Origin: Chitinophagaceae bacterium | Lineage (GTDB): Bacteria > Bacteroidota > Bacteroidia > Chitinophagales > Chitinophagaceae | NCBI GenBank assembly: GCA_016786965.1 | Contig: JAEUVL010000005.1 | Location: 1 to 11,920, forward strand | Length of the DNA stretch: 11,920 nt | Direction: 5' to 3' | Shown: positions 1 through 7,099 of the stretch, in pieces | How positions within the stretch are numbered: position 1 is the first letter of the stretch | How the letters are laid out: every line of letters begins with the position of its first letter | Notes under the pieces: model-generated | Databases searched by the model: none | What the model saw: only the letters and a program-made list of their open reading frames with translations | Told to the model about the DNA's origin: nothing | Position numbers and translations under genes: made by a program

Positions 1-229
1 GAGAAAAATCAGCATCACCTACACTAAAAAGAAACCTGAGCCGGAGTACCTGAAAAAAATGGGCATGCCGAAAACTGTACCGTATCCAATTTCTTATATC
101 GATATTAAAGAAACTATAGCCATTACCCAGAATGGTTATTACTACGAACAGAAGGATTGGGTGAACCAGGGTTATTGGAGCTGGAAGAATTTGGGTGATC
201 TGCTGCCCTATGATTTTGTGCCGGATTAG
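1..229 (+). CDS. C-terminal end of an unrecognised protein (5' end outside window)
   Basis: An open frame enters from the left edge, with codons starting at base 2, and ends at TAG 227-229, giving about 75 residues. The tail is rich in Tyr and Trp: it contains YYYEQKDWVNQGYWSW and ends LLPYDFVPD. There is no membrane segment in the visible part. Aromatic-rich endings of this kind occur in large secreted or periplasmic Bacteroidota proteins with carboxypeptidase-regulatory-like domains, but that is only a resemblance from memory and I do not assign a function. Codon use looks like that of a true gene. It converges on the lpxD-like gene with a 64-base gap, so nothing about an operon on this side can be read. 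Confidence 0.7.
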   Translation, partial: RKISITYTKKKPEPEYLKKMGMPKTVPYPISYIDIKETIAITQNGYYYEQKDWVNQGYWSWKNLGDLLPYDFVPD

Positions 230-235
230 TTAATC

Positions 236-299
236 GGTTAATTGGGGTATTGGCTAATCAGTATGAACTATTACACCAAACAACTCCCCCTGATTAACC
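236..299. terminator. Possible shared hairpin between convergent genes
   Basis: The arms at 236-247 (GGTTAATTGGGG) and 288-299 pair over 12 positions, two of them G-T wobbles, with a loop of 40 bases. The right arm includes the lpxD stop codon. A shorter alternative hairpin pairs 255-261 (TAATCAG) with 290-296 (CTGATTA). Neither strand has a real T-tract after the stem, so this is at best a weak bidirectional 3'-end structure. Confidence 0.3.
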
Positions 300-1238
300 T
301 TTCATTACCTTCTCCCACAATTGCGGGATTCGTTTTATCCAGACAAATTCTTTCATTTTTTCACGGGCATCTTCTACAGGTGAGCCGAAGTAGACCTTGC
401 CGCCTGCAATTGAATCTTTTACGCCGCTTTGTGCATATACTACTGCATCTTTTCCGATGGTCAGTGTTTTACTTACACCCACCTGTCCCCAAAGAACCAC
501 ATTATCCTCAATGGTGGTAGCACCGGCTATACCCACCTGTCCGGCAAAGAGACAATTCTTACCCACTTCTGTATCATGCCCGATGTGTACCAGGTTGTCC
601 ATCTTGGTGCCAGCTCCAATTACTGTATCAGCGCTTACGCCCCGGTCTATGGTGCAATTGGCGCCAATCTCCACTCCATTTTCTATCACTACCCGGCCGC
701 AACTATCCATTTTTTTATAATGAATATCCCGGTTGGTCTTTTTATTATAATAAAAAGCATCGCTGCCGATAACGGTACCTGCCTGTATGATCACCTGGTC
801 GCCGAGAATGCAATGATCCAGTATCGTTACATGAGGATGAATGATGCAGTGATTGCCGATATGTACATGGTTGCCGATATAGGCTCCGGGCATGATCACC
901 GTGCCTTCACCAATAACTGCGGAATCGCTTATCATTTTCATGGAAGGTGTAAAGGGGCGATAGAAATTTACGATCTTCAGGTAGGCTTCAAAGGGCTCAT
1001 CCACGACCAGTAGTGCTTTCCCTTCCGGGCAATCAGTTTGCTTATTAATAATTATAAAGGAGGCTGCAGAATTTATACAGGTATCGTAATATTTGGGATG
1101 GTCCACAAAAGCGATATCGCCTTTTTCCACTTTATGCAGTTCATTGATGCCGGTTGCCATACCATTTATATTACCTGTTACATCTGCACCTATAAGTTGT
1201 GCAATAGTGGTAACAGGAACTGGTTTATCAAATCGCAT
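294..1238 (-). CDS. lpxD: LpxD-like UDP-3-O-acylglucosamine N-acyltransferase
   Basis: LpxD adds the second hydroxyacyl chain from acyl-ACP to UDP-3-O-acyl-glucosamine in cytoplasmic lipid A synthesis. The 314-residue protein has the N-terminal uridine-binding domain (FVDHPKYY; F44 and Y50 match E. coli F43 and Y49). A long left-handed beta-helix of hexapeptide repeats (IG/VI steps, about residues 105-275) and a short helical tail follow. The catalytic His is present: NLVHIGHD, His221, equivalent to E. coli His239. The second conserved His (E. coli His276) falls on Thr258 at the same spacing of 37 residues. The start at 1238 begins the usual LpxD N-terminus; the open frame runs on to 1373, but a promoter element at 1284-1292 lies inside that extension. 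The gene stands alone, not beside lpxC/fabZ or lpxA, so it may be a second LpxD-type copy. It is shorter than E. coli LpxD (341 residues). Confidence 0.88.
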   Translation of the reverse strand: MRFDKPVPVTTIAQLIGADVTGNINGMATGINELHKVEKGDIAFVDHPKYYDTCINSAASFIIINKQTDCPEGKALLVVDEPFEAYLKIVNFYRPFTPSMKMISDSAVIGEGTVIMPGAYIGNHVHIGNHCIIHPHVTILDHCILGDQVIIQAGTVIGSDAFYYNKKTNRDIHYKKMDSCGRVVIENGVEIGANCTIDRGVSADTVIGAGTKMDNLVHIGHDTEVGKNCLFAGQVGIAGATTIEDNVVLWGQVGVSKTLTIGKDAVVYAQSGVKDSIAGGKVYFGSPVEDAREKMKEFVWIKRIPQLWEKVMKG

Positions 1239-1283
1239 ATGCTGAAATTTTAGTGTTAAAACCTGTATTATACTGCTATTGCT

Positions 1284-1292
1284 GCAAAGGTA
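1284..1292 (-). promoter_or_regulatory. -7 element of the lpxD promoter (TACCTTTGC)
   Basis: Read on the minus strand, this is a perfect match to the Bacteroidota -7 consensus TAnnTTTG followed by a pyrimidine. A TTTA sequence 18 bases upstream could be a weak -33 element (consensus TTTG/TTG). Transcription would start near 1278 and leave a leader of about 40 bases before ATG 1238. That argues against the longer reading frame. A second match, TATATTTG at 1407-1414 (-), has no visible -33 element. Confidence 0.55.
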
Positions 1293-1660
1293 ATGGCTAT
1301 CAACTGGGTTTAAATTACTCCCGAATGGCTTCTTTATCCCTTTATTTGCCTTTTTAACATAGTTGACCTTCAATTCTTTTTACTATAAAAATAGTCGTCT
1401 GCTAAACAAATATAACAGGCATTATTGCTGGTAGACGTTGAGATGTTTTATAAAAAGATGATTGAAGGAAAATAATAGTGCATGCTACAACCCTTGCCTG
1501 ACAAGCCTTTCGGCAAAATGATTTTATACTGCCTGTATCTATTATGAATATACTGCACAGATAAGAACCCATTGAAGTGAATAAAGGATATTGATTTTAT
1601 AAGCCGGTTTATCCACAGGTATGTTTAAAATGTTAATAAAATAGTTTGGGATTTTTTTTT

Positions 1661-1764
1661 GGTTAAAGAAATTTATTTCTAATATTGTGCAGGGAAATTT
1701 ATTTCCCGTACTTACTAACCCATCCATATATTATCCCTTCGCTTACTACGGAGGGATTTTTTTT
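1661..1764 (+). ncRNA. Candidate small structured RNA ending at an intrinsic terminator
   Basis: This is inferred from structure only. GGTTA (1661-1665) can pair with TAACC (1716-1720), enclosing two hairpins. The first is GAAA-TTTA-TTTC (1668-1679), extendable by one A-T pair at its base; the second is GGGAAA-TTTA-TTTCCC (1692-1707). They share loop and upper stem and sit 26 bases apart. A strong terminator hairpin follows. The heptamer CTTACTA occurs both at 1711-1717 and as the terminator loop (1742-1748). The 5' end is uncertain: no clean promoter is visible, though TTTTTTTG (1654-1661) resembles a -7 element loosely. I cannot match it to a named RNA family. Confidence 0.3.
1733..1764 (+). 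terminator. Intrinsic (rho-independent) terminator with no upstream protein gene
   Basis: The stem ATCCCTTCG (1733-1741) pairs with CGGAGGGAT (1749-1757) over nine positions with one G-T wobble. The loop is CTTACTA and the stem runs straight into eight T's (1757-1764). The minus strand lacks a T-tract after the stem, so it acts on + transcription only. The nearest + gene upstream ends at 229, and the space between is antisense to lpxD. Confidence 0.75.
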
Positions 1765-1968
1765 GTCCCTGCTCCAGTAATATTATAATCATCGGGTCAT
1801 TCAATGTCTCTGTATCCCGGTATCCCTACTTCTTTTTTACAGGATATGTTAAGGCACGGGAATAAAAAAGCTACTGTTTGTAGAAAGGCCTATGTCAGCT
1901 CATTATTTATTATACCAATCAAAATGCTTTATTTAAAATACCTTTACCACAACTCAAAAAAGTAATCC

Positions 1969-2844
1969 ATGCTGAAATCAATGACCGGTTTTGGAAGAGC
2001 CGAGAAAAGTGTTGGCAATAAAACTTTCCTGGTTGATATTAAATCACTGAATGGGAAACAGTTTGAGCTTCAGCTAAAGCTGCCTGCTTTTTTAAAACCA
2101 TTTGAGTTTGATATCCGCCGCCTGCTTTCTTCTAATCTTGGCCGCGGAAGTGTAGATTGCATGATAAGCCTGAAGGATACTGGTACCTCCAAACCTGTAA
2201 CTATTAATACTGACCTGGCTAAGGCCTATTACCAGCCGCTGGCCGAACTATCTGCCGCTCTTAATCTTGATCCGTCACATATCTTAAGTACACTGGTGAA
2301 ATTGCCGGAGGTTATTACCCCCAATAGTGAAACCCTGACGGACAAAGAATGGGCTGATTTTCAACAGGTATTGCTTTCAGCTATAGAAGACCTGAATACC
2401 CACCGGCTGGACGAAGGCCGCTCCCTGGAAGAAGAACTGCTGATGCGTATCAATAATATACTAAAGCAGCAGGAAGAGGTAATAAAACTGGAACCTCTTC
2501 GCCAGGTGAAAATAAGAGAAGGCATTACCCGCCTGCTGGAAGAAAATGTGGGCAAGGAAAACTACGATAGCAACCGGCTGGAGCAGGAACTTATATATTA
2601 TATAGAGAAAATCGACATCACTGAAGAGCAGGTGCGGCTGAAGAACCACTGCGACTATTTTAAGGAGTTGCTTAGTGAAACTGATGACTCCAAGGGCAAG
2701 AAACTATCCTTTATATTACAGGAGATCGGCCGGGAAATTAATACCACCGGATCCAAAGCCTACGACTCCACCATTCAAAAATGCGTGGTACTGATGAAGG
2801 ATGAGCTGGAAAAGGCAAAGGAGCAGGTATTGAATGTATTATAA
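1969..2844 (+). CDS. yicC: YicC family endoribonuclease-type protein
   Basis: YicC proteins are conserved RNA-acting proteins; E. coli YicC has been reported as an endoribonuclease that takes part in small-RNA turnover. The 291 residues match the family length (E. coli 287). The N-terminal domain opens with the hallmark MLKSMTGFGR and carries NLGRGSVDC (56-64). The C-terminal domain (DUF1732) shows IDITEEQVRLKNH (215-227) and GKKLSFILQEIGREINTTGSK (243-263), with a final helical KDELEKAKEQVLNV. There is no signal peptide, so it is cytoplasmic. ATG 1969 is the only start that gives the family N-terminus. In many Bacteroidota yicC is followed by gmk and nadD; here gldH follows after 132 bases. 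A loose -7 match, TACCTTTA, lies at 1939-1946. Confidence 0.93.
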   Translation: MLKSMTGFGRAEKSVGNKTFLVDIKSLNGKQFELQLKLPAFLKPFEFDIRRLLSSNLGRGSVDCMISLKDTGTSKPVTINTDLAKAYYQPLAELSAALNLDPSHILSTLVKLPEVITPNSETLTDKEWADFQQVLLSAIEDLNTHRLDEGRSLEEELLMRINNILKQQEEVIKLEPLRQVKIREGITRLLEENVGKENYDSNRLEQELIYYIEKIDITEEQVRLKNHCDYFKELLSETDDSKGKKLSFILQEIGREINTTGSKAYDSTIQKCVVLMKDELEKAKEQVLNVL

Positions 2845-2953
2845 GCCAGGAGACAAAGAGAGGGTTCTTATTATACCATAGTCCGGCATCTTCACAGGAG
2901 TTTCTATAAGCCGAAGCGTTCTTTAACTCTTTTTCTTCTTCAACCCCTTGGCC

Positions 2954-2961
2954 TAAATTTG
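2954..2961 (+). promoter_or_regulatory. -7 element before gldH (TAAATTTG)
   Basis: This is an exact match to the Bacteroidota -7 consensus TAnnTTTG. The -33 position holds only T-rich sequence (about 2930-2936) without a clear TTG. Transcription would begin roughly at 2967-2970, so the gldH leader would be only about ten bases long. It suggests that gldH and the genes behind it can be transcribed separately from yicC. Confidence 0.5.
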
Positions 2962-2976
2962 TAAAAAAGCTTTAGT

Positions 2977-3465
2977 TTGAAAACACTGTTGCGCACATCT
3001 TACCTGCTACTTATTGTTTCGTTGATTCTTTCTTCCTGTTCCACCGTTGACCTGTACGAAAAAACGGCTACCATACCCGGTCATAGTTGGAAGAGCAGTT
3101 ATAAACCCTCATTTACTTTTACTATAAAAGACACCGCTTCCACCTACCAGCTTTTCCTGGTGATCCGGCATAAAGACAAATACAACTACAATAATATCTG
3201 GCTGAATTTATCTGTAAAATCGCCGGGACAGGATGTGGCTAAGACATTCCGGATAGATAAGCAACTGGGCTCTGATGAAAAAGGATGGTTGGGTACCGGT
3301 ATGGATGATATTTATGAATTCCGTAAAGAACTGAACGAGGAACTGGCTCTTAACAGCGTATCTTTTCGCAGGGCCGGAGATTATACTTTCACCCTTGAGC
3401 AAATAATGCGGGAAGATCCCCTGAACAATGTGCTAAGTGTGGGGTTAAGGATCGAAAAGAAATAA
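2977..3465 (+). CDS. gldH: Gliding motility lipoprotein GldH
   Basis: GldH is an envelope lipoprotein required for gliding in Flavobacterium johnsoniae, and it is also kept in many Bacteroidota that do not visibly glide. The 162 residues start with a lipoprotein signal peptide, MKTLLRTSYLLLIVSLILSSC; the lipobox is LSSC with Cys21 as the lipidated residue. Family features follow: YQLFLVIRHKDKYNYNNIWL (57-76), GWLGTGMDDIYEFR (103-116) and DYTFTLEQIMREDPL (135-149). The start is TTG at 2977: an in-frame stop at 2962-2964 excludes anything further upstream, no ATG or GTG is available, and the signal peptide needs this start. The histidine kinase gene begins 16 bases after the stop, so the two are very probably co-transcribed. 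Confidence 0.88.
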   Translation: MKTLLRTSYLLLIVSLILSSCSTVDLYEKTATIPGHSWKSSYKPSFTFTIKDTASTYQLFLVIRHKDKYNYNNIWLNLSVKSPGQDVAKTFRIDKQLGSDEKGWLGTGMDDIYEFRKELNEELALNSVSFRRAGDYTFTLEQIMREDPLNNVLSVGLRIEKK

Positions 3466-3481
3466 TAACCGGCTTTAGCTT

Positions 3482-4471
3482 ATGCCTGATGATAGTATTA
3501 AACGACTCCGCCGCACCACTCTCATCTACTGGATGCTGCTGGTGTATATTATAGCCGCCCTGGCCTGGTGGTTCATTTCCCTGGAAAAACAGAATAAACA
3601 GATAGCTGAACTGGAGCGTAAGTATATTAATGCAGGAAAAGACACCTTATCCACTGACAGCCTGGGAGACAAAATTTTCTCTATTGACACGAAAGCTAAA
3701 AGGAATACCGGTAAATACCTTGCTGAAGGAATTACTTTCTTTATCCTGATAATGATCGGTGCCGCCTTTGTATACCGGTCCGTCCGTAAACAATGGAAAC
3801 TGCAGCAGCAGCAGCAAAATTTTATGATGGCAGTGACGCATGAATTAAAGACGCCGATAGCTGTTACCCGCTTAAACCTGGAGACCCTTCAGAAATACAG
3901 CCTTGATCCTGAAAAGCAAAGAAAAATCATCCGTACTACGCTGGATGAAACTGCCCGGCTTAATTTTTTGACCAATAATATCCTTATTGCCTCACAACTT
4001 GAGGGCAGCGGGTATAAGTCTTCTAAAGAAGAGCTTAACCTGTCAGCCCTGCTTAGCGATTGTATTCAGGATTTTCGTAATCGTTTTTCCGACAGAAGCT
4101 TTGTGGAGGATATTGAACCTGATGTGGACCTGAAGGGGGAAACGCTGCTGTTGCAAATGATGATCAACAACCTGTTGGAAAATGCTATCAAGTACTCTCC
4201 CAAAGAAAGCCCGGTTATAGCAGTGTTAAAAAGATACCGATCCGGTATCGAATTGCAAATACAGGATGAGGGCCCCGGCATTTCTGATGAGGAGAAGAAA
4301 AAGATCTTCTCGAAATTCTACCGGGTGGGGAATGAAGCTACCCGGAAGACCAAGGGCACCGGGCTTGGATTATACCTTTGCCACAAAATAGCCAGGGACC
4401 ATAATGCCGACATTTCGGTGACAAACCATTTACCCCGCGGCAGTAATTTTGTTGTTACGTTTAAAATCTGA
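3482..4471 (+). CDS. Membrane sensor histidine kinase
   Basis: This is the sensor half of a two-component system. The 329 residues run: short cytoplasmic start, membrane segment (about 14-33), small outside loop of about 47 residues (34-80), second membrane segment (about 82-98), dimerisation/phosphoacceptor domain with His120 in VTHELKTP, then the ATPase domain. The N box is MMINNLLENAIKYSP (226-240), the first glycine box is DEGPGI (262-267) and the second is GTGLGLYL (292-299). No PAS or HAMP domain is evident, and the loop is too short for a known ligand domain, so the signal is unknown. A run of five Gln (108-112) precedes the phosphoacceptor helix. It lies between gldH (16 bases) and its regulator (37 bases), which suggests one transcript. 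All catalytic motifs look intact. Confidence 0.93.
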   Translation: MPDDSIKRLRRTTLIYWMLLVYIIAALAWWFISLEKQNKQIAELERKYINAGKDTLSTDSLGDKIFSIDTKAKRNTGKYLAEGITFFILIMIGAAFVYRSVRKQWKLQQQQQNFMMAVTHELKTPIAVTRLNLETLQKYSLDPEKQRKIIRTTLDETARLNFLTNNILIASQLEGSGYKSSKEELNLSALLSDCIQDFRNRFSDRSFVEDIEPDVDLKGETLLLQMMINNLLENAIKYSPKESPVIAVLKRYRSGIELQIQDEGPGISDEEKKKIFSKFYRVGNEATRKTKGTGLGLYLCHKIARDHNADISVTNHLPRGSNFVVTFKI

Positions 4472-4508
4472 CGATTTCGCCTGATTTTATAATAATTAGA
4501 CTAATTAA

Positions 4509-5216
4509 ATGAGTACAGAAAGGAAAACATCCATCTTATTGGTGGAAGACGAAGAGAACCTTCATGAAGCACTGAAACTGAACCTGGAACTGGAGGGCTA
4601 CGAGGTTACTTCTGCCTTCGATGGGGTGGCGGCGTTGAAAGCTTTGCAAGGAGAGTTTTTTGACCTCATCATACTTGATGTAATGCTGCCAGAAATGGAC
4701 GGCATCAACGTGACCGAAACGATCCGTATCAGTAACAACGATGTTCCCATCCTCATCCTTAGTGCTAAAAACAGCAGTGCCGACCGGGTACTGGGTCTGA
4801 AAAAAGGGGCTGACGATTATCTCACCAAACCGTTTAACCTGGAAGAATTATTACTTCGTGTACACAAGCTTATCGATAAGAACAAGAAACTGCTTGATAA
4901 AACAACCCTTGGCGATAATTACTCATTTGGTAACAACAGTATTGATTTTAAAGCCCAGCAGGCTACCGGTTATTCCGGTGAAAAAATTGAACTGAGCAAA
5001 AAGGAAACAATGCTGCTCAAACTGCTGATAGAAAATAAAAACGAGGTGGTGCCGAGGGAAAAAATATTGCAGTCTGTTTGGGGGTATAATGTGTACCCTA
5101 CTACCCGCACAATCGATAATTTTATTCTTAATTTCCGTAAGTATTTTGAAGAAGACAGCCGCAACCCTAAATACTTTCATTCAGTAAGAGGGGTGGGTTA
5201 TAAGTATTCAGAATAA
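4509..5216 (+). CDS. OmpR-family response regulator
   Basis: This is the DNA-binding partner of the adjacent kinase. The receiver domain (about 7-122) carries the acidic pair Glu14-Asp15, phosphoacceptor Asp57 in LIILDVMLPEMDG, Ser85 in ILILSAK at the switch position (Thr or Ser in the family) and Lys107 in LTKPF. The C-terminal winged helix (about 136-235) includes LSKKETMLLKLL, VVPREKIL and the recognition-helix region TRTIDNFILNFRKYF, ending in VRGVGYKY, which is standard for OmpR/PhoB proteins. The length of 235 residues is typical. Target genes cannot be told from the window. Its stop lies four bases from the batD stop on the other strand, leaving no room for a separate terminator. Confidence 0.95.
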   Translation: MSTERKTSILLVEDEENLHEALKLNLELEGYEVTSAFDGVAALKALQGEFFDLIILDVMLPEMDGINVTETIRISNNDVPILILSAKNSSADRVLGLKKGADDYLTKPFNLEELLLRVHKLIDKNKKLLDKTTLGDNYSFGNNSIDFKAQQATGYSGEKIELSKKETMLLKLLIENKNEVVPREKILQSVWGYNVYPTTRTIDNFILNFRKYFEEDSRNPKYFHSVRGVGYKYSE

Positions 5217-5220
5217 GCCC

Positions 5221-6999
5221 TTATTGTACTGCCTGGTCAATGTTTTCTAACACCTCCAATGTGGTGTTTAACAATACTTCTCTATCCTCATCAATGACGG
5301 CATTTGTAAAAATTCCGGCTTCGGATTGCTCCAGTATACTCATAAGCCGGGTGGAAATGCTGCTATTGATACCAGCAGTATTCATCCTGGTTAAAACAAC
5401 CTGCTTATTCATTTCACTCCCGGTGAGACCAAACCGTTGTTGAAGGAAGTTCCATATTGCCTGGTGAATTTCTCTAAAGAAAGCGGGAGACCCTTCTGCA
5501 TTTGCAGCAACGGACGGTGCCAGCAGCGATTGAATGGAGGGTAATGCAGGGGTTATTACTTCACTTATTACTTTTGGTGTTTCTTTCTTTTTTACACCCC
5601 AATATACCAATATTGACAGCACCAATATGGCAACTATGATGCCAGCGGTACGGGCAGCGTTCTCGCTTGCTTCATTAATGGACGTTTTGCCTTCTGAAGG
5701 TGCAGTACTTTTCTTTTCGGTATTACTTATTACTGCCTTTATGCCCTTAGTTACTACGGTGGAAAAAGTATTGCTATCGGTATTGAAGAAAGAAAATGCT
5801 ATCGGGGGCAGCTCATACGTTCCAGCAGCAGCGCAAACAAAAGGATAACGAAATGTTCTGGTACCTGTCAGAGGCAGAGATGTTTTATCTAATTCATCTT
5901 TCAGCACCGGCTCAAACCCCTCTACTCCGGCCGGCCATTGAATGGAGGGAGCTTCCAGTTGTATAAAATTCCCTTTCCCCGTTATGGTTACTTCCAGGAA
6001 TCCTTCTTCGTTCTTCGCCAGTTCATTTTTTGCCAGTGTAGCTGCAATGGTAAACTTACCGGTTGCCCCGGTGAAACCGGGTGGTTTATTTCTTTCTGGT
6101 AACGGCTTTACAACAATACTGACCGGCTCGGTACTGATGGTTGTTTCAAACACTTCAGTTCCTTCGGCAGGTTCATCATTATCAGCAATACCCATCAACC
6201 CTTCTGATATTTCCTGTTCGGTTCTTTTGGATACAGCACTTTTGGAAAACTCCACTTTATTCTTTACTTGCATAGCATCTATGGAAAAGGTCCCTGCCTG
6301 CAGAGGATATAATTGTACCTGGCGGATGGTATGCACATCGAAGATTCGGCCATTTATATTTTCCGTAGCCACCATTTTATCCTGAAGGTTTACCATATCA
6401 TAAATGGTAAATCCATAAAAACCGGGATTCTTAACGATATCAGATCTCGATTCCAGTCGGGAATAGAGTTTAAAAGTTGCCATCACGGGTTCACCGGTGT
6501 AACATGTTTTCTTATTCACCGAGACTTTTACAAAAAGGTTTTTCCTGATCTTTTCCTGCACATTTTCTCCCGGCCGTAATATATAATCCGATGAAAGGTC
6601 CTGTCCAAAAATTTTGGAGGCTACTTCCTTTGGTACCACATCTACTGCCACCTCGTTACTTCTTACCTGGCGCCCATCATATTTTACCAATGCGCCGGGT
6701 ACTTTGTATTTACCGGGTTTTGGTGCCACCAGAGTAAAAACATAATTCTTTGATGGTTCAGGATATATGACACCCTGACTTTCGCCATTATAAATATCAG
6801 GGCCGGTTACCATCTGGAAGGGCCGGAAGTCCGGGGTTGTAAAATTCTCCACTGTTGCCTCACCCTTTAATACATATTGTACCCGAAAAGACTCGCCAGC
6901 TACTACCGGCAAAACAGGTACGATGGTCTGAAAGGAAGTTTGTGCATTTGTCAGCCCAGTGATTACCAGCAATAATATGAACAGTACAATTTTCCTCAT
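5221..6999 (-). CDS. batD: BatD family protein
   Basis: BatD belongs to the Bat (Bacteroides aerotolerance) set, in which MoxR ATPase, VWA proteins BatA/BatB and TPR proteins work at the cell envelope; its exact role is unsettled. The 592 residues begin with a signal peptide (MRKIVLFILLLVITGLTNAQ, probable cut before Gln20). A long beta-rich region of Ig-like repeats follows (about 25-420), with typical BatD phrases such as YPEPSKNYVFTLVAPKPGKYKVP split across 79-101 and GNFIQLEAPSIQWPAGVEGFEP in 343-364. A single membrane helix (452-468) and a helical cytoplasmic tail (about 475-592) close the protein. It is oriented periplasm-out. No batA, batB, batC, batE or moxR is visible here, so it is either detached from the cluster or acts with genes elsewhere. 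The dehydrogenase gene lies 100 bases upstream on the same strand. Confidence 0.9.
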   Translation of the reverse strand: MRKIVLFILLLVITGLTNAQTSFQTIVPVLPVVAGESFRVQYVLKGEATVENFTTPDFRPFQMVTGPDIYNGESQGVIYPEPSKNYVFTLVAPKPGKYKVPGALVKYDGRQVRSNEVAVDVVPKEVASKIFGQDLSSDYILRPGENVQEKIRKNLFVKVSVNKKTCYTGEPVMATFKLYSRLESRSDIVKNPGFYGFTIYDMVNLQDKMVATENINGRIFDVHTIRQVQLYPLQAGTFSIDAMQVKNKVEFSKSAVSKRTEQEISEGLMGIADNDEPAEGTEVFETTISTEPVSIVVKPLPERNKPPGFTGATGKFTIAATLAKNELAKNEEGFLEVTITGKGNFIQLEAPSIQWPAGVEGFEPVLKDELDKTSLPLTGTRTFRYPFVCAAAGTYELPPIAFSFFNTDSNTFSTVVTKGIKAVISNTEKKSTAPSEGKTSINEASENAARTAGIIVAILVLSILVYWGVKKKETPKVISEVITPALPSIQSLLAPSVAANAEGSPAFFREIHQAIWNFLQQRFGLTGSEMNKQVVLTRMNTAGINSSISTRLMSILEQSEAGIFTNAVIDEDREVLLNTTLEVLENIDQAVQ

Positions 7000-7099
7000 A
7001 AGAAGATTGCTAAAATTAATACCCGTAATTTACAAGTGCCCGGAAAAATTATCAATGGGAAATATAAGTTTCTAATGGCAGTCGGGGCGGAACAGGGCG

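Larger units (their letters stand above)
1239..1968. other. 730-base intergenic region between divergent lpxD and yicC
   Basis: No convincing protein gene lies here. The contents seen are the lpxD promoter (1284-1292), two short hairpins with the same TTTA loop (1668-1679 and 1692-1707), an intrinsic terminator on + (1733-1764), and a weak -7-like TACCTTTA (1939-1946) before yicC. A 53-codon frame (1804-1965, +) stops three bases before yicC; it is basic and resembles no family I know. The stretch 1374-1640 is AT-rich with no structure I would defend. Confidence 0.6.

Noticed and set aside
429..1013. 194-codon frame on + across lpxD
   Set aside because: It lies wholly antisense to lpxD, whose LpxD motifs are unmistakable, and its translation resembles no family.
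1239..1373. N-terminal extension of lpxD (45 more residues)
   Set aside because: LpxD proteins begin at about MRFDKP; the extra residues are not family-like and contain the promoter element at 1284-1292.
1493..1516. Alternative hairpins (CTTG/CAAG, TTGCC/GGCAA) resembling a regulatory switch
   Set aside because: Stems of only four to five pairs, no T-tract and no match to a riboswitch core that I can recognise.
1542..1727. 61-codon minus frame in the intergenic region
   Set aside because: Low-complexity, AT-driven frame with no motif; it covers the hairpins of the possible small RNA.
3803..3817. CAG/CAA run in the kinase gene
   Set aside because: It encodes five Gln in the linker before the phosphoacceptor helix and is too short to call a repeat expansion.
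5212..5225. Palindrome AATAAG-CC-CTTATT joining the stops of the regulator and batD genes
   Set aside because: A six-pair stem with a two-base loop is not a stable hairpin; it arises from two facing TAA stops.
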